The notes under the pieces are model-generated. The model did not search any database. It was not told the DNA's origin and saw nothing but the letters and a program-made list of their open reading frames with translations. DNA of 64,000 nucleotides, taken from NCBI RefSeq assembly GCF_048001765.1, contig NZ_CP181447.1:1488001-1552000 (forward strand). Direction: 5' to 3'. Positions 1-7,069 of the stretch are shown in pieces; position 1 is the first letter of the stretch, and the number at the start of each line of letters is the position of its first letter. Source of the DNA: Bombiscardovia asteroides_K. Its GTDB lineage: Bacteria; Actinomycetota; Actinomycetes; Actinomycetales; Bifidobacteriaceae. The position numbers and the translations under genes were made by a program.

Positions 1-620
1 GCGTCGTCGCTCTCCTCGTCCTCCCCGACCGCAAAATGCGCAGGGGTCAGGGGCATGAGATTGGCCATATCCTTATCGCTCTTGGCTGGCTGACCGAGGG
101 AATCAAGCTCCAAAGACCACCAGGGCCCATCGTCTGTCGACTTCACGGACCTAGCCCAAAACTTGCCCAATCTATCCTGATAAAAGCCGGGTTTTACAGG
201 CACGTTCACCTTGCGACGGAGGGCGCAGGACACGAGGTACACGGGGATGCACTGCCCTAAAGGAGTATCCGTGAGGACCTGCGAGTAAAACGAGCCCGGC
301 ATGATGGCTGATACCTTATACAGTCGGCCATTGGCCACTACAGCGTCGCCATGATGCAGGTCCTTGACATCTATCAGCCCCCAGTCGTGCTCATCCCACA
401 CCAGTTCCAAGCTCTCCACGTTTTCCGTCAGCAGCCATCGGCTTTCTCCAATGCCCCTCAGAACATAGTTTCCTTCACTTGGACTCCCGGCCGTGACCAG
501 CCATTTACCCCAAAATGCCAGACGGCCCTCGATCACTGTGCCGCTGTCCATGACAGCCCGCACATGCTTACCCTCTATCTCATTGCGGGCGATGCCCTCA
601 TACCATGGTTTCTCACTCAT
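1..620 (-). CDS. Unrecognised phage-region protein, partial (runs off left edge)
   Basis: An open frame of 206 codons begins at ATG 618-620 and runs off the left end of the window without a stop, so the C-terminus is missing. A purine-rich AAAGGGAAG lies just upstream of the start. The visible part starts MSEKPWYEGIARNEIEGK, is rich in Trp and charged residues, has no signal peptide or membrane segment, and becomes acidic (EDEESDD) at the edge. The start overlaps the end of the DivIVA-like gene by 8 bases, so it belongs to the leftward chain of overlapping early genes. I do not recognise the family. A phage early or regulatory role is inferred from position only. Confidence 0.6.
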   Translation of the reverse strand, partial: MSEKPWYEGIARNEIEGKHVRAVMDSGTVIEGRLAFWGKWLVTAGSPSEGNYVLRGIGESRWLLTENVESLELVWDEHDWGLIDVKDLHHGDAVVANGRLYKVSAIMPGSFYSQVLTDTPLGQCIPVYLVSCALRRKVNVPVKPGFYQDRLGKFWARSVKSTDDGPWWSLELDSLGQPAKSDKDMANLMPLTPAHFAVGEDEESDD

Positions 621-870
621 TTGTCTTCCCTTTACGAGTGTTTCTGATTGCTTTCCGACGTCTCTTCAGCGAGCGCCGACGGTGCTGATGTCCGGCCTGC
701 AGGGCGTGCATCCTGGAGTGGGTGATCAGCGCCCACAGGCTCACCTGCTCCAAACTGTCCGCCGCATCATCCAGCAGGTCATCCACCTCGTCAGCGTCAT
801 AACCCTGGTGGAGCCAGCCGCGCGTGGTAAGCAGTCTGGTTCGGATCTCATGGGGTGTGATCAGAGCCAT
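613..870 (-). CDS. Small DivIVA-motif protein of the prophage
   Basis: An 85-residue protein starting at ATG 868-870 behind a GGGGGTGGG ribosome site; an in-frame upstream Met at 915 is less likely because it lies deep in the preceding small gene. Residues about 5-35 (TPHEIRTRLL...GYDADEVDDLLDD) match the N-terminal DivIVA/GpsB signature in which a Gly-Tyr-Asp turn is followed by EVDxxLD. The rest is a basic tail (RRRSLKRRRKAIR) with no long coiled coil. DivIVA proteins bind curved membranes and organise polar growth in Actinobacteria. A phage-encoded mini-version could interfere with host division, but this is inference. The gene overlaps both neighbours. Confidence 0.55.
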   Translation of the reverse strand: MALITPHEIRTRLLTTRGWLHQGYDADEVDDLLDDAADSLEQVSLWALITHSRMHALQAGHQHRRRSLKRRRKAIRNTRKGKTNE

Positions 871-955
871 CAGACCCACCCCCCAGTCCGTAGAGGGCGC
901 GAGTAGCCGGGTCAAGGCGCTCCAGCTCCAGCTGGGCCAGCTCTTCCCTGCTCAT
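848..955 (-). CDS. 35-residue small protein in overlapping operon
   Basis: The frame starts at ATG 953-955, overlapping the stop of the upstream HTH gene as ATGA, and ends at TGA 848-850 inside the start of the DivIVA-like gene. The product begins MSREELAQLELERLDPATRA and is a probable amphipathic helix followed by a Gly/Ser tail. Support comes from the ATGA coupling and from filling the gap between two coupled genes exactly; no family is recognised. It could also be a translational-coupling leader rather than a functional protein. Confidence 0.45.
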   Translation of the reverse strand: MSREELAQLELERLDPATRALYGLGGGSDGSDHTP

Positions 956-1140
956 TTGCCAGCCTCCGGCTGAGAGCCATATACAAGGCTCGCTACAACA
1001 TCGTCAAGGTCTTTTGGCCTGTAGTAGTTGCGCTTGCCCAGACGGATCACATGGTCGCCGAAATACTTGTCGAAAGTGCGTTCCGGGAGTCCTCCCACAT
1101 ACTCTTGGGCCTCGTCCTCACGCAAGAGTGCCTTGTTCAT
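952..1140 (-). CDS. Small HTH (excisionase/AlpA-like) protein
   Basis: A 62-residue protein starting at ATG 1138-1140, coupled by an ATGA overlap to the antirepressor gene upstream. The pattern EAQEYVGG-LPERTFDKYFGDHV-IRLGKRNYYRPKDLDDVVAS has the winged-helix layout of MerR-type excisionases/AlpA: a helix-turn-helix that selects a site, then a basic RxxYYRPxDLD wing and helix. Such proteins bind att or promoter DNA and direct excision or activate phage genes. It lies far from the integrase (5501), so a transcriptional role is as likely as an excision role. Confidence 0.6.
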   Translation of the reverse strand: MNKALLREDEAQEYVGGLPERTFDKYFGDHVIRLGKRNYYRPKDLDDVVASLVYGSQPEAGK

Positions 1141-1958
1141 GCGGCCCTCCTCAGATCCTTGCTTCGGACGGCGTCGAGCCGGTCCTGGCTGACATGCCTG
1201 GCGATCAGGCTCAAACCTTTGGCGGTCACCCTCACCTGAGGGGCGAAAGCAAACGATGAGCCATCCTTGAGCCGGCCGGTGCTCTCATAGGAGCGCATCA
1301 TCAGATGGCCAGCATTCACCCGCTCCTGCGAGGCGACCCAATGCCCGTCACGCCGGTACACCCAGCCGTTCGAGGACAGCCAGTCGGCCAGGTCCCTGAC
1401 GCGCATCGCGCAGCCCGCGCCGCTGAGCATCTTCGCCGCCTCGGCAACCGAATAGGAGCCCGAAGCATCAGCCAGCAGGTCCAGCGCTTTGGCCTTGGGC
1501 TGCAATTCACCTACTTTCTGCTCGGCCACGGCCCTTGCCGCTCGTTCCTTCTTGATCTCGTTAGCCAGACGGATCAGATAATCGGGGTCAGATAGGGTGT
1601 GCTCGACCACATCTTCAGACATGTACGCACCATGCCGGCGGACGGAAGGCAGCACCTCATGCGTCACCCAGCGCTGGAACTCCCTGGCCTGCGGTTTGTC
1701 CGAGCGGAGCACAATCTTGTACAGGCCGGACTCGTTGACGATGTTGACCGGCTCGTTGCTGCGTGACCCTAACCCAGCCTTAGGGTCAAACTTGGTCACC
1801 TCGTCGGAGTCCAGACGCTGCGCCACCCTGCTTGGGTTGGTGAGTTCAAGCGCATCACACACGTCCTTGAGCACCCACCAGGTCTGCCCCGTCTCAAAAG
1901 TCAGCGTTCTTACTTGATGACCCTTAAAATCAAAGGGCTGTATAATGTCAGTTGACAT
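1137..1958 (-). CDS. Phage antirepressor (BRO-N plus ANT/KilA-C domains)
   Basis: A 273-residue protein starting at ATG 1956-1958 (MSTDIIQPFDFKG). Residues about 5-105 form a Bro-N/Ant N-terminal domain with the usual WWVLKDVCDALELTNPSRV segment and the ...QRWVTHEVLPSVRRHG end. A short coiled linker (EIKKERAARAVAEQKV) follows, then a C-terminal phage antirepressor KilAC domain (SYSVAEAAKMLSG ... LSSNGWVYRRDGHW ... SLIARHV). These proteins counter the lysogenic repressor or bind DNA in early control. An AGAAAG/GTAGG purine stretch lies upstream. The frame stays open far upstream to 2741, but that extension overlaps an opposing gene and has no homology. The start overlaps the head of the divergent membrane-protein gene by 14 bases. 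Confidence 0.9.
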   Translation of the reverse strand: MSTDIIQPFDFKGHQVRTLTFETGQTWWVLKDVCDALELTNPSRVAQRLDSDEVTKFDPKAGLGSRSNEPVNIVNESGLYKIVLRSDKPQAREFQRWVTHEVLPSVRRHGAYMSEDVVEHTLSDPDYLIRLANEIKKERAARAVAEQKVGELQPKAKALDLLADASGSYSVAEAAKMLSGAGCAMRVRDLADWLSSNGWVYRRDGHWVASQERVNAGHLMMRSYESTGRLKDGSSFAFAPQVRVTAKGLSLIARHVSQDRLDAVRSKDLRRAA

Positions 1959-2697
1959 TGGATATTTACCTACTTTCTTTGTCATCGCCGCAGTTGCAGC
2001 TGCGGCATTCTTCTTATATGGAAAGATGCGGATCATGCTCACTAAGGCGAGACAGGCCATCAAAAGATGGCGGCTGGCGCACCTCAACCGGCAGATAGCC
2101 AAAATCAGAGGGTCCTCATGGGTGCTGCCATACATCGACGAATACGGGCACCGGACACCCTGCGTTTCGACCAAGCCGCTCTTCTTCACCAATGCGGAAT
2201 CGCTCAAAGCCTTCGTCGACGAAGTGGCACATGGACAAGGCCAGCCACAATACACAGTGCTCATCAACTCCACATTTGAAGAGCACCTTACCGAGCACGA
2301 ACAGCTCGAAAGATTTATCAACGCCGCGCCAGGGTCTAGAACTCGACTGCAGATCGATTTCTCAGGCCACACGACACAGCATGCTTCCAGTCCCGAGCAC
2401 CTCACCATTACGTTCGCATCCAAAACCCGCTTCGAAAAAGCACATACCGAGATCACCGGAACGCAGGACAAACAGCTGGGGATGATCATCATGGCCGCAT
2501 GCGACCGCCAAGCAAAGCCCATTGGCCCCATCCAACGCCATCGCACCATTCCGATGGTCGAACCCATTGACGCAAAGGAGGAGTCCGACAGGCGCAACCG
2601 GTGGGAAACCAACTGGAAAAACATCCTCGTATCAGCCATGGCAGGCCTCATCAGCGGCACCCTCCCCATGCTGGTCCGCGCCATCCTGCATATCTGA
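1945..2697 (+). CDS. Unrecognised bitopic membrane protein of the prophage
   Basis: A 250-residue protein preceded by AAAGGG about 8 bases before ATG 1945. One hydrophobic segment lies at residues 7-25 (YLPTFFVIAAVAAAAFFLY), followed by a basic stop-transfer stretch (KARQAIKRWR). A soluble middle region has no recognisable motif, and a second hydrophobic segment sits at the C-terminus (ILVSAMAGLISGTLPMLV). It is transcribed against its neighbours: it overlaps the antirepressor start head-to-head and the next leftward gene tail-to-tail. Prophage membrane proteins placed like this are often lysogenic-conversion or superinfection-exclusion factors; that role is only inferred. The family is not recognised. 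Confidence 0.6.
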   Translation: MSVDIGYLPTFFVIAAVAAAAFFLYGKMRIMLTKARQAIKRWRLAHLNRQIAKIRGSSWVLPYIDEYGHRTPCVSTKPLFFTNAESLKAFVDEVAHGQGQPQYTVLINSTFEEHLTEHEQLERFINAAPGSRTRLQIDFSGHTTQHASSPEHLTITFASKTRFEKAHTEITGTQDKQLGMIIMAACDRQAKPIGPIQRHRTIPMVEPIDAKEESDRRNRWETNWKNILVSAMAGLISGTLPMLVRAILHI

Positions 2698-2964
2698 CAT
2701 GCTCCGTTCCAGGCGACGAAGCAACCACGGGTGCCGGACATGCGGCTCAGCCATCTGGAGTTCTCGCAACACCCTGCCCACGGTCAGACCATCCAGGAAC
2801 GGGCTCTCGTCGCACAGATCCATGACCACATGACGGGCTTTGTCCGGGGATAGACCCCGATAGACACCAAACCCCATCATCAAGGTCAACATCGCCCACG
2901 CCAGCGAATCATTCCAGCGCAAAGCATGGTAAAGAAACCACAACGTCCTCAACTTGTGCCACAT
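2632..2964 (-). CDS. Small unrecognised phage protein
   Basis: A 110-residue protein; the best start is ATG 2962-2964 (MWHKLRTLWFLYHALRW), one base after the stop of the Cro-like gene, which implies translational coupling. An upstream in-frame Met at 3015 would lie inside that gene. The sequence has no membrane helix beyond a moderately hydrophobic N-terminal stretch, a central PDKARHVVMDLCDES segment and an acidic His/Asp-rich tail. The last 66 bases overlap the end of the opposing membrane-protein gene. No family is recognised; an early lytic-side role is inferred from operon position. Confidence 0.5.
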   Translation of the reverse strand: MWHKLRTLWFLYHALRWNDSLAWAMLTLMMGFGVYRGLSPDKARHVVMDLCDESPFLDGLTVGRVLRELQMAEPHVRHPWLLRRLERSMSDMQDGADQHGEGAADEACHG

Positions 2965-2965
2965 G

Positions 2966-3238
2966 TCACGCCGCCAGCCGGTTGTCAGACAGATCTTGCC
3001 TATGCATGGAGGCATCGAATTCCGCTGATTTAATCAAATCGTCAAAGGTAATACCAAGCCATTCAGCCACCTGATTCAGATCCTCGGTTGAGAATGGCCT
3101 CTGAAACCTGAACCGCTCGTATACATATTTCGGGTCCCTGCCCAATGCTTTTGCTACGTCCTTGCCGCTGTACCCGCAACGGGCCGCTTCCGCCCTCACT
3201 GCCCGGATGATCCGGGTGGAGGATTGCTTAAGTCTCAT
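2966..3238 (-). CDS. Cro-like HTH regulator
   Basis: A 90-residue protein. ATG 3236-3238 is chosen because AAGGTG sits about 10 bases upstream; a GTG in frame at 3247 would place that site too close. Residues about 12-65 form an XRE/Cro-type helix-turn-helix (CGYSGKDVAKALGRDPKYVYERFRF ... EDLNQVAEWLGITFDDLI). It is the first gene of the leftward operon and diverges from the larger repressor gene across an operator-bearing gap, the classic cro/cI arrangement. It is expected to repress the maintenance promoter and commit the element to the lytic or excised state. Confidence 0.75.
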   Translation of the reverse strand: MRLKQSSTRIIRAVRAEAARCGYSGKDVAKALGRDPKYVYERFRFQRPFSTEDLNQVAEWLGITFDDLIKSAEFDASMHRQDLSDNRLAA

Positions 3239-3334
3239 TTCTGGCACACCTTGATAGTGCCATATTTGGGACTATCTGTCAACTCAAAGCGGGACTTATT
3301 GTAAAAAGTGCCAAAATTGGTTACTATAAGGACT
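3239..3334 (+). promoter_or_regulatory. Prophage immunity control region with operators
   Basis: The 96-base gap between the divergent Cro-like and repressor genes holds a 22-base imperfect palindrome at 3254-3275 (arms ATAGT...CCA and TGG..ACTAT). A related copy lies at about 3307-3327 (AGTGCCAAAATTGG then ACTAT), immediately upstream of the repressor start. A further half-site GGGACTTATT is at 3291-3300. Shared elements in both strong sites are AGTGCCA and TTGG followed by ACTAT. This is what is expected for repressor/Cro operators controlling both promoters. Confidence 0.6.
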
Positions 3335-3721
3335 ATGAAAAAGAGAGACACGTTCACTGACCAAGCAATCAAAACTATTGAGTCCACTCGGCAGGAAGTG
3401 GGCATGACGACCCAGGAGCTCATCCGACGCTCCGGCATCAGGAGATCCACATTCTTCAGGAAGATGCGCGGGGATACCAGCTTCACCACCGAGGACATCG
3501 ATGCGTTGGCCAAGGCCATGGGCGTCGACCCATTCCTTATCCTCAGCAACGCAGCCGAAAGAGCCGATACACTTAAGAAGACACATTTGGACCTCTCCCA
3601 GCTTCCCGAGGATGAGAAGGTGGCCTACGTGCTGGACAAGGTCAAGGCCGGCGACCAGTCCCTGGCGGCCATGAAGGATCCCAACAAGGAGAAGGAGGCA
3701 GAAGGCGGCGATGGCAGATAA
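3335..3721 (+). CDS. Lysogeny repressor (XRE HTH)
   Basis: A 128-residue protein starting at ATG 3335 with AAGGACT immediately upstream; an earlier in-frame Met at 3308 lies within the operator. Residues about 10-65 are an XRE helix-turn-helix (VGMTTQELIRRSGIRRSTFF ... EDIDALAKAMGVDPFLIL). The C-terminal half is charged, without the RecA-dependent peptidase domain of lambda CI. Its 3' end overlaps by 11 bases a gene for an ImmA-type metalloprotease, so induction is probably by ImmA cleavage of this repressor, as in ICEBs1/phi105 ImmR-ImmA. The protein is the likely keeper of the integrated state and binds the palindromes just upstream. Confidence 0.8.
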   Translation: MKKRDTFTDQAIKTIESTRQEVGMTTQELIRRSGIRRSTFFRKMRGDTSFTTEDIDALAKAMGVDPFLILSNAAERADTLKKTHLDLSQLPEDEKVAYVLDKVKAGDQSLAAMKDPNKEKEAEGGDGR

Positions 3722-4163
3722 GGATCCAAGGCTCCTGGACGGTCTGACGTCGACGATGACGTACGGGCAGATGCGCCGCTACGCCGACACTCTGAACGTC
3801 ACTATCGGCAGCGCGCTCCTGCCGGCAGGCATGACCGGCTTCTACGATGAAGCCACCAGGACCATCCTCATCGACAGGCAGCTCATCTACTGCCAGAAAC
3901 GCTGCACCCTCGTCCACGAGCTCATCCACTGGCAGCATGCCGACGCCACCAGGAACGGCATATTCGGAGCACGTCTGGAACGTAGGACGCGACGCGAAAC
4001 CGCGCTGAAGCTCATCAACCCACTCGAATACCAGACGGCGGAAGCCATGTACGAAGGCGACCCCTACCAGATCGCCTGCGAACTCGACGTCACCCTCCAG
4101 ATCATCCAGGACTACCAGCGCATACTCGATTCGAGCGTGATGCGCTGCAAAGTACAGAGCTGA
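3711..4163 (+). CDS. ImmA/IrrE-family anti-repressor metallopeptidase
   Basis: A 150-residue protein with the zinc-protease signature HELIHWQH (HExxH, residues about 69-73) inside TLVHELIHWQHADATRN, and a downstream ETALKLINPLEYQTAEAMYEGD segment that may carry the third ligand. ImmA proteases cleave XRE repressors after a host signal and trigger excision. The start overlaps the repressor gene, giving stoichiometric coupling of repressor and protease. GGCGGCG purine-rich sequence precedes the ATG. The protein is cytosolic, with no signal peptide. Confidence 0.85.
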   Translation: MADKDPRLLDGLTSTMTYGQMRRYADTLNVTIGSALLPAGMTGFYDEATRTILIDRQLIYCQKRCTLVHELIHWQHADATRNGIFGARLERRTRRETALKLINPLEYQTAEAMYEGDPYQIACELDVTLQIIQDYQRILDSSVMRCKVQS

Positions 4164-4235
4164 TCCCAACAAGCATGACCACCGTACAGAACAACTGGTA
4201 GTCTGCTGGTAGTCACAGAAGACGAAAGGAATCAC

Positions 4236-4601
4236 ATGGTCAAGAAATTGGCCTCGCTGCTCCTGGCGGTATGCGCATTAGTCTCGCTCGCTGCATGCGG
4301 AGGACAGAGCTCCGATGCAGTACAGCGGCTCAACGCCGAATGCAGCAAAGCATCCGATGCCATCCAGTACAACAAAAAAGAGAACAGCATACTGTACATA
4401 TCTGAATTGGAGTCGAGCTCAAGCCCGGAGCCTTTGCCGGGCCTTTCATGCATCACAAAAACCATCGGCGTTACCGCTGACGAGCTGAACGACCAGGTGC
4501 AAGAAAACGGCAGCGGGTATTTGGAAAAGAATGGATACAGCATAGGCATATCTTCTACCGGGCAAAATGTCATGCTTACCATAGAAGACCAAGAGAAGTG
4601 A
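4236..4601 (+). CDS. Prophage lipoprotein
   Basis: A 121-residue protein with a textbook lipoprotein signal: MVKK, a hydrophobic core, and lipobox LAAC with the acylated Cys at residue 21, followed by GGQSSD. The mature part is short, with two further Cys (in NAECSK and LSCITK) that could form a disulfide. GACGAAAGGAATC precedes the ATG. It lies just downstream of repressor and ImmA genes on the lysogenic side, where surface lipoproteins commonly act in superinfection exclusion (for example TP-J34 Ltp). That role is inferred from context and not from sequence similarity. Confidence 0.7.
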   Translation: MVKKLASLLLAVCALVSLAACGGQSSDAVQRLNAECSKASDAIQYNKKENSILYISELESSSSPEPLPGLSCITKTIGVTADELNDQVQENGSGYLEKNGYSIGISSTGQNVMLTIEDQEK

Positions 4602-4606
4602 CAGTA

Positions 4607-4807
4607 ATGAAGTTCGGTATGCGCACGCCCAGTCCCAGGCGCTCCCTCAAGGCGCGAACCACGGGCAAGTGGAAGAGGCAGGCGAAGAAGGCCCTCATCC
4701 CCGGCTACGGGAGGAAGGGCATGGGGTGGATACGGAACCCCAGGAAAGCCGCCTACAACAAGATCTACCGGAAGACAACGTTCAGCATCTGGGACCTGTT
4801 CAAGTAA
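4607..4807 (+). CDS. Small basic phage protein
   Basis: A 66-residue, strongly basic protein. ATG 4607 is preferred because AGAGAAG lies 8 bases upstream; an in-frame GTG at 4598 overlaps the lipoprotein stop. The motif order is SLKARTTGKWKRQAKK, IPGYGRKGMGWIRNPRKAAYNKIYRKTTFSIWDLF. I have the impression that small proteins with the GYGRKGMGW...AAYNKIY...T-F-WDL pattern recur in Firmicute and Actinobacterial phages, generally without an assigned function. It may be co-transcribed with the lipoprotein. Confidence 0.65.
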   Translation: MKFGMRTPSPRRSLKARTTGKWKRQAKKALIPGYGRKGMGWIRNPRKAAYNKIYRKTTFSIWDLFK

Positions 4808-4973
4808 ACAGGATGTCCGGCTCCACTTCGGGGAGGCTTCGGATACCCTTTTGAACGGCAGAAACCTTTAAGGGCTAATTAGTTTAAATACCGACCGTGG
4901 TTCAAGAGATGCTATGAAGACAGTTCTCAACTAAATACTTAATAGTATTTAATCATGACGGTTGTGGATACAC

Positions 4974-5405
4974 TTATACCAATCCGAGTACAGCTAGCAT
5001 GAACGCAACAACAACAAGCAGAGCCCTCATCAATTCGCTAAAGCTAAGTTTATCCTTATATACATCAGTTTTCTTTATGGCATCAGCCGCATCTTTGGAA
5101 AGCATAACATCAAGAGTATTATTCATATTTCTTATCTCCCAATCAAACACTCCACTGACTGCAGCGGCCGTTGGCGCCAAGAGCTTCATAAACGGTTGAA
5201 AAGCCAAAAATATCTTTGGGAAGCAAAAGTCTAGTAAAAGCAGTACGCAGTAAAGCACAACCAGAATGACACAGGAACCAATACATTGTCTCTTTCTTTT
5301 CGTGCTATAGTATCCACCATCCAGTTTACTTTTTGCATAATTTTCTAGGACATTTATACTTATCGTTTTATCGTCTGTTTGTTCTTCATCTTTTTTCTTA
5401 CGCAT
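4974..5405 (-). CDS. AT-rich cargo membrane protein
   Basis: A 143-residue protein with a charged N-terminus (MRKKKDEEQTDDK) and two strong hydrophobic regions: residues about 42-62 (CIGSCVILVVLYCVLLLLDF) with a continuing hydrophobic stretch to about 78, and the C-terminal 18 residues (ALLVVVAFMLAVLGLV). The gene and flanks (about 4860-5500) are visibly much richer in A+T than the rest of the window and use AT-ending codons, so it is a recent acquisition. It sits alone and leftward between the lysogenic genes and the integrase, the usual place for a phage moron gene. AAGG precedes the start. No family is recognised. Confidence 0.6.
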   Translation of the reverse strand: MRKKKDEEQTDDKTISINVLENYAKSKLDGGYYSTKRKRQCIGSCVILVVLYCVLLLLDFCFPKIFLAFQPFMKLLAPTAAAVSGVFDWEIRNMNNTLDVMLSKDAADAIKKTDVYKDKLSFSELMRALLVVVAFMLAVLGLV

Positions 5406-5500
5406 AGCCGCTTACCTTTCAAAATAAAACAAATATGCATCCTGGAAAAAGAGACTACTCATAAATTGGACGGAAATCGAACAATCAGGATGAAATGAAT

Positions 5501-6817
5501 TCACTCGATGCCTAGCGCGCTGTCTATTTTGAGCATGGCCTGCTTGCGTTCCTCTAGGCCTGCGGTGCGGTAGTGCATGGTCATGGCCTCGCTGGAGTGG
5601 CCGACGATCTCCTGGATGAGCTGCAGGTCCACGCCCTGGCTGGCCAGGAGGGTGACAGCGCTGTACCTGGTCTCATGCCCGGTGTGCCCTTGAGGGTCGA
5701 CGCGGGCTTCCTCCATGAGCTTGCGGAAAGCTGCGTTGTCCTGTTTCTTGCCTATGGGGGTGCCGTCCTCGCGCGCGAAGATGAGTCCGTATGGGTCTGG
5801 TCGGTTTTTCACTGCTTTCCGGTATCGGCGCATGACCTCCGCGAGCGGCGGCACGATGGGCACGATCCTGCCGGTGCGCGATTTGGGCCTGGTCAGCGCG
5901 TAGGGTCCGCAAAGGGGCTTCATGTCGTACCCGTCCGGGGTGAGCCACTGCGCGTCCGGGCATAGGGACGGCTTCTTCTTCTTGCATGGGTAGATGCCAT
6001 TCTTTGGATCGCCGCATCCGTGGACTTTGGTGACGGTCTGCAGCTTCCAGTCCACCGTGTATACGCCGCGGCGCAGGTCGAGGCTGTCCCAGGTCGCGCC
6101 GAGTATCTCGCCCTGCCGCATCCCTGTCAGCATCCGCCACCACCAGACGGCCCCCTCGTCCACGGGCTTCTGGGATGCGACCTCGAGCATGGCGCGCAGC
6201 TCGGGCACGCTGAAAGCGCTACGGCCCTCCCCCTGATCCTTCCGGCTCGGAGTTTTGACAGCCTGGACAGGATTGGAGGGGATGAGCCTGTCCGCCCATG
6301 CGGCCTGCATGATCTGGTTCAGGCAGGTGCGTATCTGACGTTTGAGGCTGACCCCTGCTGGCCCTTTGGGCTTGCCTTTGTGGTCGTATGCCTGGGCATC
6401 CTCAAGGATGGTGCGCACGGTGCTGGGCACGATCTTGGTCAGCTTGGTTCCGGAGTACCGTGCGAGATGGCGGTCGACGATGGTCCGGTACATCTCTATG
6501 GTCTTCGGGTCGGCCTCGTGCGTCTTGTGTTCGAGCCACTGGCGGGCGTAGTCGCCGAGCCTAACATCGTCGTTGTCCACATAGCCGGAGTCGGCAAGCT
6601 TCTTCCGTGCTTTCGTGAGTTTTTCCTTTACGTCGGCGCTGGTCTTGCCTGTGAGGGTCTTGCGGATGCGCCGGCCCGACGCGTCATAGCCGAGGTCAAC
6701 CCTGGCCATCCACCGTTGGGTGCGCTTGGTGACCATCCTGCCGTCCTTGTCTTTGACCTTGTAGGTGTGCCAGTACGTGTATGGCTTGGCCGCTCCTGTG
6801 GCCCGCTGCTTGGGCAT
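5501..6817 (-). CDS. Tyrosine site-specific integrase
   Basis: A 438-residue integrase starting at ATG 6815-6817 behind a perfect AGGAGG; the frame continues upstream to 6859 without a ribosome site. Order: an N-terminal arm-binding-like part (WMARVDLGYDASGRRIRKTLTG), a core-binding domain (residues about 85-180), and a catalytic domain with R234 (TGMRQGEIL), HETR (H381, R384), H407 (VGHSS) and nucleophile Y416 (MHYRT). A linker at residues 268-303 carries four Cys (C268, C278, C286, C303) where most integrases have a plain beta-hairpin, possibly a small zinc knuckle. It is the last gene before the tRNA-His attachment fragment, so it integrates the element there. Confidence 0.93.
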   Translation of the reverse strand: MPKQRATGAAKPYTYWHTYKVKDKDGRMVTKRTQRWMARVDLGYDASGRRIRKTLTGKTSADVKEKLTKARKKLADSGYVDNDDVRLGDYARQWLEHKTHEADPKTIEMYRTIVDRHLARYSGTKLTKIVPSTVRTILEDAQAYDHKGKPKGPAGVSLKRQIRTCLNQIMQAAWADRLIPSNPVQAVKTPSRKDQGEGRSAFSVPELRAMLEVASQKPVDEGAVWWWRMLTGMRQGEILGATWDSLDLRRGVYTVDWKLQTVTKVHGCGDPKNGIYPCKKKKPSLCPDAQWLTPDGYDMKPLCGPYALTRPKSRTGRIVPIVPPLAEVMRRYRKAVKNRPDPYGLIFAREDGTPIGKKQDNAAFRKLMEEARVDPQGHTGHETRYSAVTLLASQGVDLQLIQEIVGHSSEAMTMHYRTAGLEERKQAMLKIDSALGIE

Positions 6818-6967
6818 GATGCCTCCTGACCAGAAATGTGTGACCCATGTGTAACCCATCCTAAGCCAGCGCTATAGCATATCTAGAGCATTGCAGTAGC
6901 CCGGCAAACGCTGATATTCCGCCATTCCTGCATTCGGATGGGTTCTGCCGGATAGCCTAGCACATAA

Positions 6968-7012
6968 TTGTGGTTCAGGAGGTCGCGCGTTCGAGCCGCG
7001 TTAGCCACCCCA
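6968..7012 (+). other. Attachment site: 3' half of a tRNA-His gene
   Basis: The sequence from the anticodon loop to the CCA end of tRNA-His is present: loop TTGTGGT with anticodon GTG at 6970-6972, 3' anticodon stem TCAGG, variable AGGTC, T arm GCGCG-TTCGAGC-CGCGT, acceptor strand TAGCCAC, discriminator C and encoded CCA. The matching 5' half (D arm, GTGGCTA) is absent upstream. This is the displaced 3' fragment left at one end of an element that integrated in the anticodon loop and regenerated the gene at its other end. It fixes the element's right boundary. The intact tRNA-His should lie to the left of the window. Confidence 0.8.
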
Positions 7013-7069
7013 GCTCGAACCCCTACTCCCGATTGGGAAACAGGGTTTTATCATATATGTGATTCCTGC

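Noticed and set aside
1959..2741. Upstream extension of the antirepressor reading frame to 2741 on the minus strand
   Set aside because: The extra 261 codons have no family likeness, a Cys/Met/Ser-rich composition typical of antisense frames, and lie opposite the rightward membrane-protein gene. A ribosome site and the domain boundary both support the start at 1958.
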